A stretch of 64,000 nucleotides of DNA from positions 62,001-126,000 of the forward strand of contig NZ_JARNTW010000007.1 in the NCBI RefSeq assembly GCF_029433105.1. The letters run 5' to 3'. Source of the DNA: Runella sp. MFBS21 (GTDB taxonomy: Bacteria > Bacteroidota > Bacteroidia > Cytophagales > Spirosomataceae). Shown piece after piece: positions 24,124 to 32,976 of the stretch. Position 1 is the first letter of the stretch. The number at the start of each line of letters is the position of its first letter. The translations under genes were made by a program, and so were the position numbers. A model generated the notes under the pieces. That model was not told where the DNA came from. It saw only the letters and a list, made by a program, of their open reading frames with translations, and ran no database searches.

Positions 24124-25335
24124 ATGATTAATAAAGACAGATTGTTTTATGGTAGTTGTTTCGCTTTGATTACTACTGCTTTTTCTTTTAGTATTAGGGC
24201 AGGTATCTTGGCTCAACTCGGAACAGAATTTAATTTAAACGCTGAGCAGCTTGGTTTTATCAACTCAATGTGGTTTTTAGGTTTTCCTTTGGCCATGATT
24301 GTGGGTGGTCTTGTGTATCACACTGTAGGGCCTAAAACCATCATGCAGATTGCATTTGTAGCACACGCGTTAGGAATTCTTCTTACAATCTACTCAGGTG
24401 GGTACACCGGATTATTGATTTCAACCTTTTTGATTGGATTAGGAAATGGCTGTACTGAAGCGGCCTGTAACCCGATGATTGCTGATACCTATTCGGGAGC
24501 CGATATGAGTAAAATGCTGAACCGCTTCCACATGTGGTTTCCTGGTGGGATTGTAGTAGGTAGTTTAATATCTGAATTTATGACCAAACAGCTCAATACG
24601 GGCTGGCAGCCTCAAATCTGGGTTATTCTTGTTCCTACGTTGATTTACGCTTATTTGTTTTGGGGACAAGCTTTCCCTAGACCCAAAGTGGAAGGGGCAG
24701 CTTCGTTGAGCGAAAACTTCAAAGCCATGCTTACGCCTTTGTACATCTTTATGTTTTTGTGCATGGCCCTTACGGCGATTTCGGAGTTTGGCCCTCAACA
24801 ATGGACAGGTCTTATCATGAGTAAGTCAGGTGCAAGCCCTATGTTGATTCTCGCTTTGGTAACTGGACTTATGGCCGTAATTCGGTATTTTGCAGGACCC
24901 ATTGTGGCCAAGTTTGACCAAACAGGGGTTTTGTTGGGCTCGGCAGTATTAGCCACTATTGGTATCTATCTATTTAGTACCCAAACTGGCACTATGGCTT
25001 ATGTAGCAGCTATATTTTTTGCGATGGGTGTAGCTTTGTTCTGGCCAAACATGATTGGTTTTATCGCCGAGAAAGTGCCTCTTAGCGGCGCTTTAGGGAT
25101 GTCAATTCTTGGAGGTGTAGGGATGTTTTCAACTTCTATTTTCCAGCCTATCATTGGTAAGTGGATTGATGATGCCCGTGCAGAGCAAACAGCCAAAGGC
25201 CTTACGGGCGATGCTATGGAGCTTGCCGCTGGACAGGCTACTTTGAGTACTATGGCGCTATTCCCTGGTGTTTTGATTGTGGCTTTTGGTATCCTTTATT
25301 TCTGGATGCGTAGCCGCAAAACTACTACTGCCTAA
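24124..25335 (+). CDS. MFS transporter, probably for a sugar or related solute
   Basis: 403 residues with about 12 hydrophobic helices, major facilitator fold, inner membrane. Cytoplasmic-loop remnants such as GGLVYHTVGPKTIMQIAF after helix 2 fit the MFS G-x-x-x-D/G-R-x-G pattern only loosely. Helix 4-5 carries GNGCTEAACNPMIADTYSG, a signature shared with sugar-type MFS proteins of Bacteroidota (fucose/NAG-like group). It ends with charged SRKTTTA. Divergent from the Gfo/Idh/MocA oxidoreductase gene, so the pair may form an uptake-and-oxidation unit. Substrate unproven. Transcription ends at the strong palindrome 25355-25388. Confidence 0.83.
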   Translation: MINKDRLFYGSCFALITTAFSFSIRAGILAQLGTEFNLNAEQLGFINSMWFLGFPLAMIVGGLVYHTVGPKTIMQIAFVAHALGILLTIYSGGYTGLLISTFLIGLGNGCTEAACNPMIADTYSGADMSKMLNRFHMWFPGGIVVGSLISEFMTKQLNTGWQPQIWVILVPTLIYAYLFWGQAFPRPKVEGAASLSENFKAMLTPLYIFMFLCMALTAISEFGPQQWTGLIMSKSGASPMLILALVTGLMAVIRYFAGPIVAKFDQTGVLLGSAVLATIGIYLFSTQTGTMAYVAAIFFAMGVALFWPNMIGFIAEKVPLSGALGMSILGGVGMFSTSIFQPIIGKWIDDARAEQTAKGLTGDAMELAAGQATLSTMALFPGVLIVAFGILYFWMRSRKTTTA

Positions 25336-25354
25336 GCTTTAGAAATCATATAAG

Positions 25355-25388
25355 AAGAAGCCCTGCCGACTAGTCGGCAGGGCTTCTT
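25355..25388. terminator. Bidirectional terminator between convergent genes
   Basis: Perfect 16-bp stem AAGAAGCCCTGCCGAC / GTCGGCAGGGCTTCTT with a 2-nt loop. GC-rich core with A/T-rich ends, placed between the convergent MFS and TPR genes, so it can serve both strands. Confidence 0.85.
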
Positions 25389-25409
25389 GATGAGAGGGAA
25401 ATCAAGGCC

Positions 25410-26120
25410 TTATTTACAATATTGCTCTAAAGAAGCTTTGGCCGCTGGATAGCCGAGGCGCTCGGCTTGCTTGAGACTCAAGCAACCTACTTCTTTTTGA
25501 TTTTCCATGATTTGTGCCACGCCTAAGGCATGAAATGCTTTACCAAATTTTGCATCGGCTTTTACTGCTTTTTCAAAACTCACAATCGCGGTTTTGTATT
25601 CTTCTCTTTGAAACAATACATTACCGCGATTGTACCACCCCAAGGCATTGGTCGAGTCTAAGTTTACGGCTTGTTCAAAATCACGCAAAGCAGCGTCGGG
25701 CTGAGCCAATGCCGCTAAAAGTTGTCCTCGATTTACGTATATTTCGGCATTGTTGGGATCGAGACGAATCGCTTCGGCATAGTCTTTCAAAGCGCCGTTG
25801 CCGTCGTTTTGAGCCATTTTGAGCAATGCTCGATTGTAATAAGGTCGATAGTAATTAGGATTGATTTTAAGGGCTTGTTCGTAATCCAAAAGTGCATTGG
25901 TGTATTCTTTAAGCTCAAAATAAACCACGCCTCGCGCATTGAGAGCTTCTACATTTTTGGGGTCACTTTCTACGGCTTTGTTCAGAAAATCAAGGGCTTC
26001 CTTAAATTTTCCTTCTTTCATCAACAATTTTCCTTTTTCGAGCTGTGCCTCTGACGAAAAACTACAAGCTTGTATAATAAATAATAAGCTACTGATAATA
26101 AGCAATATAAAAGATTTCAT
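25410..26120 (-). CDS. TPR-repeat lipoprotein
   Basis: 236 residues. Lipobox IIQAC (Cys19) after a hydrophobic signal. From about residue 25 onward there are five to six tandem tetratricopeptide repeats, for example AQLEKGKLLMKEGKFKEALDFL, AEIYVNRGQLLAALAQPDAALRDF and ALGWYNRGNVLFQREEYKTAIVSF. The end (ENQKEVGCLSLKQAERLGYPAA) resembles the closing motif of many Bacteroidota TPR proteins. It is likely a periplasmic or outer-membrane-attached scaffold for protein-protein contacts; partners are unknown. Monocistronic between a shared terminator and the aquaporin gene. Confidence 0.85.
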   Translation of the reverse strand: MKSFILLIISSLLFIIQACSFSSEAQLEKGKLLMKEGKFKEALDFLNKAVESDPKNVEALNARGVVYFELKEYTNALLDYEQALKINPNYYRPYYNRALLKMAQNDGNGALKDYAEAIRLDPNNAEIYVNRGQLLAALAQPDAALRDFEQAVNLDSTNALGWYNRGNVLFQREEYKTAIVSFEKAVKADAKFGKAFHALGVAQIMENQKEVGCLSLKQAERLGYPAAKASLEQYCK

Positions 26121-26190
26121 GAATCGTATTTTTGGTTAAAAGCCCCAAAGATACGACCAAAAGCGTTGTTTTAGTACTAGCTTAAGAGGA

Positions 26191-26889
26191 TTATAAAAGA
26201 AGAAATCCTGCCAAAATAGCCCCTGTAATAGGCCCTGCAACAGGTACCCAAGCGTATTCCCAATGTGAGCTTCCTTTACTAGCTATTGGCAAAATAGCAT
26301 GGGCAATACGAGGCCCTAAATCACGAGCAGGATTGATAGCATAGCCTGTAGTACCACCCAATGATAAGCCAATCGCCCATACCAAGATACCCACCGCAAA
26401 AGGCCCCAATCCTGTAGTGACGGCCCCGATGCCTTTGATACCCACCAAAAGTACGATAGTGCCTATCACTTCACTAAAGAAATTGGAACCTCCTGAGGCA
26501 ATGGCTGGATCGGTCGCAAAGGTTGCTAATTTGGCTCCTTTGTCTTCGGTTTTGGCATAATGAGGCAAATGATACAACCATACCAAAGTAGCCCCTAAAA
26601 AAGCGCCAATCATTTGGGCACTTACATAATTGATGACTTTGCTGTATTCGTTTTTGGCAATGGCTAGCCCAATCGTAACAGCAGGATTGAGATGAGCATC
26701 ATAGCCACCAAATGCTTTGGAGACAAAGATGGCAATAGTAACGGCAAAAGCCCAACCTGCCGTAATGACAATCCAGCCACCGTTGTGGCCTTTCGTATCT
26801 TTGAGTACTACATTGGCGACGACACCATTGCCCAATAAAATCAACACAAGGGTGCCAAGAAGCTCGCCCATAAAAGGAGAAGAATGCAT
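26191..26889 (-). CDS. MIP-family channel, aquaglyceroporin-like (glycerol facilitator)
   Basis: 232 residues, six membrane helices and two half-helices carrying HLNPAVTIG (about 67-75) and INPARDLGPR (about 190-199), the two NPA boxes. The Asp following Arg in the second box (NPARD) is the mark of glycerol-conducting members, as opposed to the NPARS of water-selective aquaporins. Probable role: passive diffusion of glycerol and other small polyols through the inner membrane. No glycerol kinase or dehydrogenase gene is adjacent. Length is slightly short of GlpF (about 280). Confidence 0.87.
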   Translation of the reverse strand: MHSSPFMGELLGTLVLILLGNGVVANVVLKDTKGHNGGWIVITAGWAFAVTIAIFVSKAFGGYDAHLNPAVTIGLAIAKNEYSKVINYVSAQMIGAFLGATLVWLYHLPHYAKTEDKGAKLATFATDPAIASGGSNFFSEVIGTIVLLVGIKGIGAVTTGLGPFAVGILVWAIGLSLGGTTGYAINPARDLGPRIAHAILPIASKGSSHWEYAWVPVAGPITGAILAGFLLL

Positions 26890-27021
26890 TTTTTAGGAAT
26901 AAGGTTAGAAAGTTTAGCGTAATTAATACTTTATCCCGTAAAGATGCAACTTTACTACTTTTACTCCACTGCTTCTTGATACTAGCTTTGTGCTCTCCTA
27001 AAATTTATTTGTTGTCTACAA

Positions 27022-28014
27022 TCAGCCACCCACCAAAGTGGTAGCCGGATTGAGATTTCCGGATTCAAAATCACTGAGGTTTTGTAATGTGACTTTGGCG
27101 ATTTCACTTAGTGCTTCTTCCGTAAAAAAGCCTTGATGAGCCGTAATCAATACATTGGGAAAAGACATTAGCCGTAAGAGCATATCATCTTGGATGACAT
27201 ACTCAGACAAATCCTTAAAGAAAAGATCGGCTTCTTGCTCGTAGACATCAATTCCCAAATAGCCTAGTTGTCCTGTTTTTAGGGCATTGATTACGGCTTT
27301 GGTATTGACGAGCCCTCCTCGACTCGTGTTGATGAGCATGGCATTGTGCTTCATAAGTCTCAAGGTATCGGTGCTGATAAGGTGTTGAGTTTCAGGAGTA
27401 AGTGGGCAGTGAAGTGATATGATATGGCAAGAACTGAGAAGTTCGTTTTGGGATACATAAGACACCCCCAATGCTTCTAAGTCAGCAGAAGGGTACAAAT
27501 CATGGGCCAAAACTTTACAGCCAAAACCTAACATGATTCGGGCAAAAGCATTACCGATTTTTCCAGTACCTATCACCCCGATTGTTTTTCCATAGATATC
27601 AAATCCCGTGAGGCGTTCGAGGGAGAAGTTCCCTTCTCTTACTCGGTTATAGGCTTTGTGAGTTTTACGGTTGAGGGTCATTATGAGTGCTACCGCATGC
27701 TCAGCTACGGCCTGAGGGGAATAAGCCGGTACTCTTACCACAGCGATACCTAGTTTTTGGGCGGTATCAAGTACTACATTGTTGAAACCTGCGCAGCGAA
27801 GAGCAATGATTTTAATGCCTAGTTCGTGAAGTTTGTAGATGATTTCGGAGGTGAGCTGGTCATTGACAAATACGCATACTGCGTCACTTCCTTTGGCCAA
27901 AAGAGCACTTTCGAGACTAAGATGCGTATCAAAAAAAATAATCTCGTGAGAGGTGTTAAATCGTTCAAAAAAATCTCGGTCGTAAGATTTTGTACTAAAA
28001 AATGAAACTTTCAT
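27022..28014 (-). CDS. ldhA: D-2-hydroxyacid dehydrogenase, D-lactate dehydrogenase-like
   Basis: 330 residues. Substrate domain, then NAD-binding domain with GVIGTGKIGNAFARIMLGFG at about 147-166. Catalytic triad of the family: Arg in NTSRGGLVNT, Glu in GIDVYEQEADLFF, His in ITAHQGFFTEEAL. The sequence MKVSFFSTKSYDRDFF and the LRCAGFNNV segment match fermentative D-lactate dehydrogenases of the LdhA group. Reaction: pyruvate plus NADH to D-lactate, or the reverse. Stands alone on the minus strand, divergent from kbp. Symbol by similarity of motifs; another 2-hydroxyacid substrate is possible. Confidence 0.85.
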   Translation of the reverse strand: MKVSFFSTKSYDRDFFERFNTSHEIIFFDTHLSLESALLAKGSDAVCVFVNDQLTSEIIYKLHELGIKIIALRCAGFNNVVLDTAQKLGIAVVRVPAYSPQAVAEHAVALIMTLNRKTHKAYNRVREGNFSLERLTGFDIYGKTIGVIGTGKIGNAFARIMLGFGCKVLAHDLYPSADLEALGVSYVSQNELLSSCHIISLHCPLTPETQHLISTDTLRLMKHNAMLINTSRGGLVNTKAVINALKTGQLGYLGIDVYEQEADLFFKDLSEYVIQDDMLLRLMSFPNVLITAHQGFFTEEALSEIAKVTLQNLSDFESGNLNPATTLVGG

Positions 28015-28057
28015 GATAGAGTATCTGTGACTTAATGGTGAAATAGTAGTCTAAGGG

Positions 28058-28088
28058 TTTGCAAGCACTCAAAAAAAACTTAGATTTG
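28058..28088 (+). promoter_or_regulatory. Promoter of kbp
   Basis: TTTG (28058-28061), 19-nt spacer, TAGATTTG (28081-28088): perfect TAnnTTTG with the same spacing as the tRNA-Ser and dnaA promoters. It predicts a leader of about 45 nt. Confidence 0.58.
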
Positions 28089-28140
28089 GGTCTTGTCAAG
28101 TTAACTTTTTTTCAAAAATTAAACAAAATCTTTTTCAATC

Positions 28141-28602
28141 ATGGGATTAATGTCATTTTTTAAAGGCGTAGGTGAAAAACTCTTTGGAAAAGAGGAACCA
28201 GCAGCAGCACCCGAAAAGGTAGCTGAATTAAAAGCGAGTGCGTTGCTTCAGCACGTAAAAACACTTGGATTGGCTTATAATAAGCTTATTGTCAAGGTGT
28301 CAGGGCAAACAGTCATTTTAGAGGGTGAAGTAGCTACCCAAGAAGATGCGGAAAAAATTGCTTTGGCAGTAGGAAATGTAGAAGGTGTAGAAGCGGTTGA
28401 TAACAATTTGGTGGTAGCTACTCCTGCGCCAGAAGCGCAATACCACACAGTTGTAGAAGGCGATTGGCTTTCTAAAATTGCGGCAAAGTATTATGGCGAT
28501 CCTCAGAAATACAACATTATTTTTGAAGCTAACCGCCCGATGTTGAGCCATCCTGACAAAATTTATCCCGGTCAAGTATTGCGTATCCCTCCGTTGTCAT
28601 AG
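28141..28602 (+). CDS. kbp: BON-LysM protein, potassium-binding protein Kbp (YgaU) homologue
   Basis: 153 residues, cytoplasmic (no signal peptide). The N terminus MGLMSFFKGVGEKLFG mirrors E. coli YgaU/Kbp (MGLFNFVKDAGEKLWD). A BON domain lies at about 45-97 (VSGQTVILEGEVATQEDAEKIALAVGNVEGVEAVDNNLV). A LysM domain lies at about 102-151 (YHTVVEGDWLSKIAAKYYGDPQKYNIIFEANRPML), ending KIYPGQVLRIP exactly as in Kbp. Kbp binds K+ selectively and helps cells in high potassium or osmotic stress. Single-gene unit with own promoter and terminator. Confidence 0.9.
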   Translation: MGLMSFFKGVGEKLFGKEEPAAAPEKVAELKASALLQHVKTLGLAYNKLIVKVSGQTVILEGEVATQEDAEKIALAVGNVEGVEAVDNNLVVATPAPEAQYHTVVEGDWLSKIAAKYYGDPQKYNIIFEANRPMLSHPDKIYPGQVLRIPPLS

Positions 28603-28643
28603 GCAGAACTAAACTTGGTATTCTTGCCAAGAATTGATATAAG

Positions 28644-28686
28644 AGTGAAATATGAAAAGCATAACTTTTTGTATTTCACTTTTTTG
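28644..28686 (+). terminator. Terminator of kbp
   Basis: Nine-bp stem AGTGAAATA / TATTTCACT followed by a T-run (28680-28685). It overlaps the stop codon of the convergent GNAT-like gene (28676). Confidence 0.7.
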
Positions 28687-29632
28687 TTTTTAAGCGATAT
28701 TGCTGAATTTGGCGTAGTGGAAAGGGCAGTTGATTGAGCCTAAGTGAATGGTATATTTCTGGGTAGGTTCCAAAACTTTTGTAAAAGGCCTCGATTGAAG
28801 GGATTTCTGGACTTTCAAAATCAAATACAATAGGGCGATTGGCGTATTGCTGAATAACATAATCAATAAGCCAGGTACGAGCATTCCCTTTTCGACCTAG
28901 GGGAGAGGCCGCATTAAACAAATAAATAATGCGATTTTCAGAAATGGTAAACAAGGCGCCTGCTTCTATTTGATTATTTTTGGTAGCATATAGCAGCCGC
29001 GCCGCATTTTTTTCTAATAAAACTGAAAATACGTTCTTCAATAATTCATAAGCAGATTCGGCTACACCTCCTTCAATGTTGGAAGCATGATTTTCTTTAA
29101 AAAGTGAAAGAAGAGGGACAATGTCTAGGCTTTCTTGCAATTGCCATTCGTTTTTTTGGGCACGTGCAAGATTGATACGTCGGTCGCGGGAATATCCTTT
29201 ACGAATCAGCTCGTAAGGGGCATGGAGAGACAAAAGATAGTTGGAATGAGCACGGATATCGTAGCTACTTGGGCTTATAAAATTGGGTCCTAGACGCCCT
29301 GTATAAATAGAAATATACCCAAAATAAGCGGGAAGTTGCTGGAGAAATAGCGAGGTAAACTCTTCTGTAGAATGGTTGGGATGTGTAAAAATGCCCAATA
29401 GTTGACAAAAGAAAGGTTGTTGGATGACGCGTGTCATCCATTTGTGACGAATAGGAAGCGGCATAACCGCCTGCCAACTGTCATGGTGAGAAATGACCAA
29501 GGCACCCCATTGGGGGGATACTACGTCTAAGTACCAAGTATAGGCATATACAATACGCTGAGGGGAGGTATCAATGAAATGGTTCCATTGGGCCGCAGAG
29601 ATTTCATGTCTTTGAAGGAATGAAATAGCCAT
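28676..29632 (-). CDS. FemAB/GNAT-like acyltransferase-fold protein
   Basis: About 318 residues from the ATG at 29632 (MAISFLQRHEISAAQWNHFI); the upstream ATG at 29671 would add 13 unlikely residues. The central segment RKGYSRDRRINLARAQKN and the C-terminal LLYATKNNQIEAGALFTISENRIIYLFNAASPLGRKGNARTWLIDYVIQQ arrangement match the FemAB/BioF2-like half of the GNAT fold (CelD-like). This group transfers amino-acyl or acyl groups, often onto cell-envelope polymers. The actual substrate is unknown. Head to dnaA on the same strand, 70 nt downstream of it. Confidence 0.68.
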   Translation of the reverse strand: MAISFLQRHEISAAQWNHFIDTSPQRIVYAYTWYLDVVSPQWGALVISHHDSWQAVMPLPIRHKWMTRVIQQPFFCQLLGIFTHPNHSTEEFTSLFLQQLPAYFGYISIYTGRLGPNFISPSSYDIRAHSNYLLSLHAPYELIRKGYSRDRRINLARAQKNEWQLQESLDIVPLLSLFKENHASNIEGGVAESAYELLKNVFSVLLEKNAARLLYATKNNQIEAGALFTISENRIIYLFNAASPLGRKGNARTWLIDYVIQQYANRPIVFDFESPEIPSIEAFYKSFGTYPEIYHSLRLNQLPFPLRQIQQYRLKTKK

Positions 29633-29702
29633 TTTGGACAAAGCTAAAGTTACCGCAGAGTGCCACGCCACTCAATTACTTAATAATATAACACTGAAGC
29701 GA

Positions 29703-31130
29703 TTAAGCAAAGTTGCTTCGTATCTTTTGAATAGCCTCTTTGACGGCGTCTTGTTGCTCCATCAAATCGCTGATCGTTTGTATGGCGTGAATGACCGTGC
29801 TATGGTCTCGTCCTCCAAAATGATAACCGATTGATTTTAAGGACAAATCCGTTAGTTCTTTCGCAAAAAACATGGCTACCTGACGAGGATATACCAATTC
29901 TTTTTTGCGACTTTTACTCTTCAAATCTGCAATCGTAATATCATAATAATCAGCCACTACTTCTTGAATGGTATCGATTGTTACTTCTTTTTCTTCGGCT
30001 GATACGATGTTTTTGAGTACATTTTTTGCCAATTCCAAATCAATATCACGGCGTACCAAAGATGCTTGTGCCATCAAAGATATAATGACACCTTCTAGTT
30101 CTCTAACGTTGGTATTGACACTGTGTGCTACGTATTCGATGACGCCTGCGTCAATATAAATCCCTTCGGCTTGGAGTTTGCGCTGAATGATCGCAATCCT
30201 AGTTTCGAGGTCGGGCTGTTGGAGGTCGGCCGTAAGTCCCCACTTAAATCTCGACAGCAAACGGTCTTGAAGCCCTTGCAACTCGCTCGGACGGCGGTCG
30301 GAGGTCATGATGATTTGCTTTCCAGACTGGTGAAGGTGATTGAATATGTGAAAAAAAGTATCTTGTGTTTTTTCTTTACCCGACAAAAACTGCACGTCAT
30401 CCAAAATCAAAGCATCTACTTTTACATAAAAATCCGTGAAATCTTGTAGTGTATTGCTTTTGATGGCATTGATAAATTGATTAGTAAATTTTTCAGAGGA
30501 AACATATACCACAAATTTATCATGGTAATGCCCCTTGATATGATTGCCGATAGCTTGTACGAGGTGAGTCTTGCCAAGGCCTACTCCGCCATAAATCAGA
30601 AGGGGGTTGAAAGATGTGACACCGGGACGCTGGGCTACCGCCATCCCTGCCGACCGCGCCAATCGATTGCAGTCTCCTTCAATGTAATTATCAAAACTAT
30701 AGTTGGAGTTGAGAAATAAATCCAACTCTGAGGTATCGGGGCCTTTGGGGGGGTGAGGGGTTTGCTTTTTGGGATCAGCAGCCGCTTTTTGGCGGGCTTC
30801 GGCGGCTTCGGGGGAATTGGTGGTAGGAACGTGCACCTTGATAGGAGGTTGGCGATCTCCACCTGTATCTATAATGATAGAGTATTCGAGCTGTCCATCA
30901 CGCCCTATGGCATAATCCAACGCACGACGTAACACGTGAATGTAATTTTCTTCTAACCACTCATAGAAAAATTGGCTAGGAACCTGAATCGTCAAGGTTT
31001 TGCCGGCCAGTCTAAACGGAACAATCGGCTCAAACCATGTTTTAAAGCTTTGCTCCGAGACATTTGCCTTGATGACTTGAAGGCAATTTTCCCAAACGGA
31101 AGCTACATCATGTTGAAACTGATTATTCAC
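29703..31130 (-). CDS. dnaA: Chromosomal replication initiator protein DnaA
   Basis: 475 residues. Domain I (VWENCLQVIKANVSEQSFKTWFEPIVP) at 10-90, a variable proline-rich linker about 105-135, AAA+ domain III with Walker A GGVGLGKTH and Walker B LILDDVQFLSGKE. C-terminal domain IV has the signature LSLKSIGYHFGGRDHSTVIHA that binds DnaA boxes. DnaA opens oriC and also acts as a transcription factor. No gyrB, dnaN or recF accompanies it, the common scattered arrangement in Bacteroidota. A good promoter lies at 31278-31308. No cluster of DnaA boxes was found around it. Confidence 0.98.
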   Translation of the reverse strand: MNNQFQHDVASVWENCLQVIKANVSEQSFKTWFEPIVPFRLAGKTLTIQVPSQFFYEWLEENYIHVLRRALDYAIGRDGQLEYSIIIDTGGDRQPPIKVHVPTTNSPEAAEARQKAAADPKKQTPHPPKGPDTSELDLFLNSNYSFDNYIEGDCNRLARSAGMAVAQRPGVTSFNPLLIYGGVGLGKTHLVQAIGNHIKGHYHDKFVVYVSSEKFTNQFINAIKSNTLQDFTDFYVKVDALILDDVQFLSGKEKTQDTFFHIFNHLHQSGKQIIMTSDRRPSELQGLQDRLLSRFKWGLTADLQQPDLETRIAIIQRKLQAEGIYIDAGVIEYVAHSVNTNVRELEGVIISLMAQASLVRRDIDLELAKNVLKNIVSAEEKEVTIDTIQEVVADYYDITIADLKSKSRKKELVYPRQVAMFFAKELTDLSLKSIGYHFGGRDHSTVIHAIQTISDLMEQQDAVKEAIQKIRSNFA

Positions 31131-31277
31131 GGGGTAACTTTTTTTTACTTGTTATTGCTACGATATGCCTTGAGAAATACATTGAATAGCTTGAAAATGT
31201 GGTATTTATAAAAGTATGAAATAAATTTTTATAAATAAAACCACACCTTTGAAACTAGCTCAAAGAATAAAGGGCTG

Positions 31278-31308
31278 CAAAAATAGGAAAAAGATAGTCA
31301 TAAACAAT
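31278..31308 (-). promoter_or_regulatory. Promoter of dnaA
   Basis: Minus strand ATTG (31308-31305), 19-nt spacer, TATTTTTG (31285-31278), a perfect TAnnTTTG. Leader of about 140 nt to the dnaA ATG. Confidence 0.55.
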
Positions 31309-31398
31309 GACTAAATGGTACTCATAATAACAAAATAGGGTAATAAAATGAATGTTGCAAAATTGAGATAGATTGCACTGTAAATATGGGATAATGAG

Positions 31399-31429
31399 TT
31401 GAAATCAGAAAATATATATTCTAATTTTA
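31399..31429 (+). promoter_or_regulatory. Promoter candidate for mutA
   Basis: TTG (31399-31401), 20-nt spacer, TAATTTTA (31422-31429), one mismatch to TAnnTTTG. About 50 nt before the mutA ATG. Confidence 0.32.
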
Positions 31430-31484
31430 CCTTTCTTTTTTCCAATTTAAAGTCATTTCTTTAAAAAGTATAAGATACCTATCC

Positions 31485-32873
31485 ATGGATTTGCCACTAT
31501 TTTCTGAATTTCCAGCTAGCAATAAAAATACTTGGAAACAGCAAGCTCTCAAAGACCTCAAAGGAAAAGATTTTGATGCTACACTTCTCTGGAAGGTGGA
31601 TGATGGCATTGTAGTGGAGCCTTATTATACAGAGGAAGATACTGAAAATGAGATTTTTGGGCAAATACGTCAAGCTCAAACCAAATCCCCTGAATGGGCC
31701 AATCAACCTTTGGTGATGTTTGAGAACGAAAAAGAGACCAATGCGACTATCATCAATCATTTTGAGAAAGGTGCGCAGGCAATAACCTTGGATTTTGGGA
31801 ATAAATCGATAGGAGACGTGCCGCTGAGTAGGCTGCTTCATGGAATCAAACTGAGTGAAAGACCCGTTTATTTCATCACTCATCACCAAGCTTTAGACCT
31901 TCTCAATGGCTTGGATGCAGTGATACCTTATCAAATGAAGGGAGGACTGTTGGAGGATGGGCTGGCACTATGGATGACAACGGGTCATTTGCCCAGTTCG
32001 CATTTTAGAGATTTGGCTGAGATAACAAAAAAACAACAAGAAGCACTTCATTTCAGAACCATCTGTGTAAGTAGTCATGCTTTTCATGATGCTGGGGCGC
32101 ACATCGTACAGGAGTTGGCGTTTACTTTGGCTTCGGCTATTACATACGTTGATAAATTGACTGACGAGGGACTTCCTTTGGATTTGGTGATGGAGAAGTT
32201 GATTTTTTCAGTATCGATAGGAACTAATTATTTTATGGAAATTGCCAAACTCCGTGCATTGAGGTATTTGTGGAGGCGCATTCAGGAGGCGTGGGGTACA
32301 TTGGGGACGTTTACTATTGAGCCGTGTTATATTCACGCCCAAACATCCTATTTTTATGATGCTACCATTACCTCTAACACCAATATGCTAAGGGCCACCA
32401 CTGAGGCCATGAGTGCGGTGATTGGTGGGTGCAACGCGCTCACCGTAAGGCCTTATGATGAGGTGTTTAGAAAACCAGATGAGTTTTCGGATAGGATTGC
32501 CCGTAATATTTCTGTATTGTTGAGTGAAGAGAGCTATTTAGACAAAGTTATTGACCCCGCCGCAGGAAGTTATTTTCTAGAGAATCTTACTTTGTCAGTG
32601 TCGGAGGCCGCTTGGGAGTTGTTGTTAGAAATTGAAAATAAAGGGGGGCTGATGGCTGCATTTGAACAAAATTTTATTCAAAATCAAATCGATGCTGCTT
32701 TTCAAAAGAAATTAAAAGATTTGGAAGAAGGTAAGCGTACAATGGTAGGAGTCAACAAATTTAGATTTGACGAAACGCCTTTGGCATTTGAAAATCATTC
32801 CCCAAATGTACAACCTACTACTTATTTTAAGTTGTTAGAACGTAAACGTATTTCCAAGATTTTTGAAAAATAA
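31485..32873 (+). CDS. mutA: Methylmalonyl-CoA mutase, small (beta) subunit
   Basis: 462 residues. Resembles the TIM-barrel part of methylmalonyl-CoA mutase: SVSIGTNYFMEIAKLRALRYLWRRI, NTNMLRATTEAMSAVIGGCNALTVRPYD and DPAAGSYFLENLT all have counterparts in the large subunit encoded 1.2 kb downstream. The C-terminal cobalamin-binding domain is absent (the protein stops soon after GVNKFRF), so this subunit is non-catalytic and structural. With MutB it interconverts succinyl-CoA and (R)-methylmalonyl-CoA using adenosylcobalamin, serving propionate metabolism. Small subunits in other phyla reach about 620 residues; short forms are usual in this phylum. Same strand as the AI-2E-type permease and mutB. 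Confidence 0.92.
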   Translation: MDLPLFSEFPASNKNTWKQQALKDLKGKDFDATLLWKVDDGIVVEPYYTEEDTENEIFGQIRQAQTKSPEWANQPLVMFENEKETNATIINHFEKGAQAITLDFGNKSIGDVPLSRLLHGIKLSERPVYFITHHQALDLLNGLDAVIPYQMKGGLLEDGLALWMTTGHLPSSHFRDLAEITKKQQEALHFRTICVSSHAFHDAGAHIVQELAFTLASAITYVDKLTDEGLPLDLVMEKLIFSVSIGTNYFMEIAKLRALRYLWRRIQEAWGTLGTFTIEPCYIHAQTSYFYDATITSNTNMLRATTEAMSAVIGGCNALTVRPYDEVFRKPDEFSDRIARNISVLLSEESYLDKVIDPAAGSYFLENLTLSVSEAAWELLLEIENKGGLMAAFEQNFIQNQIDAAFQKKLKDLEEGKRTMVGVNKFRFDETPLAFENHSPNVQPTTYFKLLERKRISKIFEK

Positions 32874-32976
32874 AATAGACTATTTTGGTGATATCATTTG
32901 AGCTAAACTGAAAAGAAATAATGCAGGTGATTGATAATTAAATATTTATATATTTTAAATTGACTAATTTATTATT

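Larger units (their letters stand above)
31131..31484. other. Divergent intergenic region dnaA / mutA
   Basis: About 354 very AT-rich bases with promoters in both directions (listed). Searched by eye for TTATnCACA boxes: none convincing, so there is no support for an origin here. Confidence 0.55.

Noticed and set aside
23944-24216. 90-codon minus-strand frame between the oxidoreductase and MFS genes
   Set aside because: It overlaps the start of the MFS gene in antisense, has low-complexity composition and no recognisable domain; treated as a shadow of AT-rich DNA.
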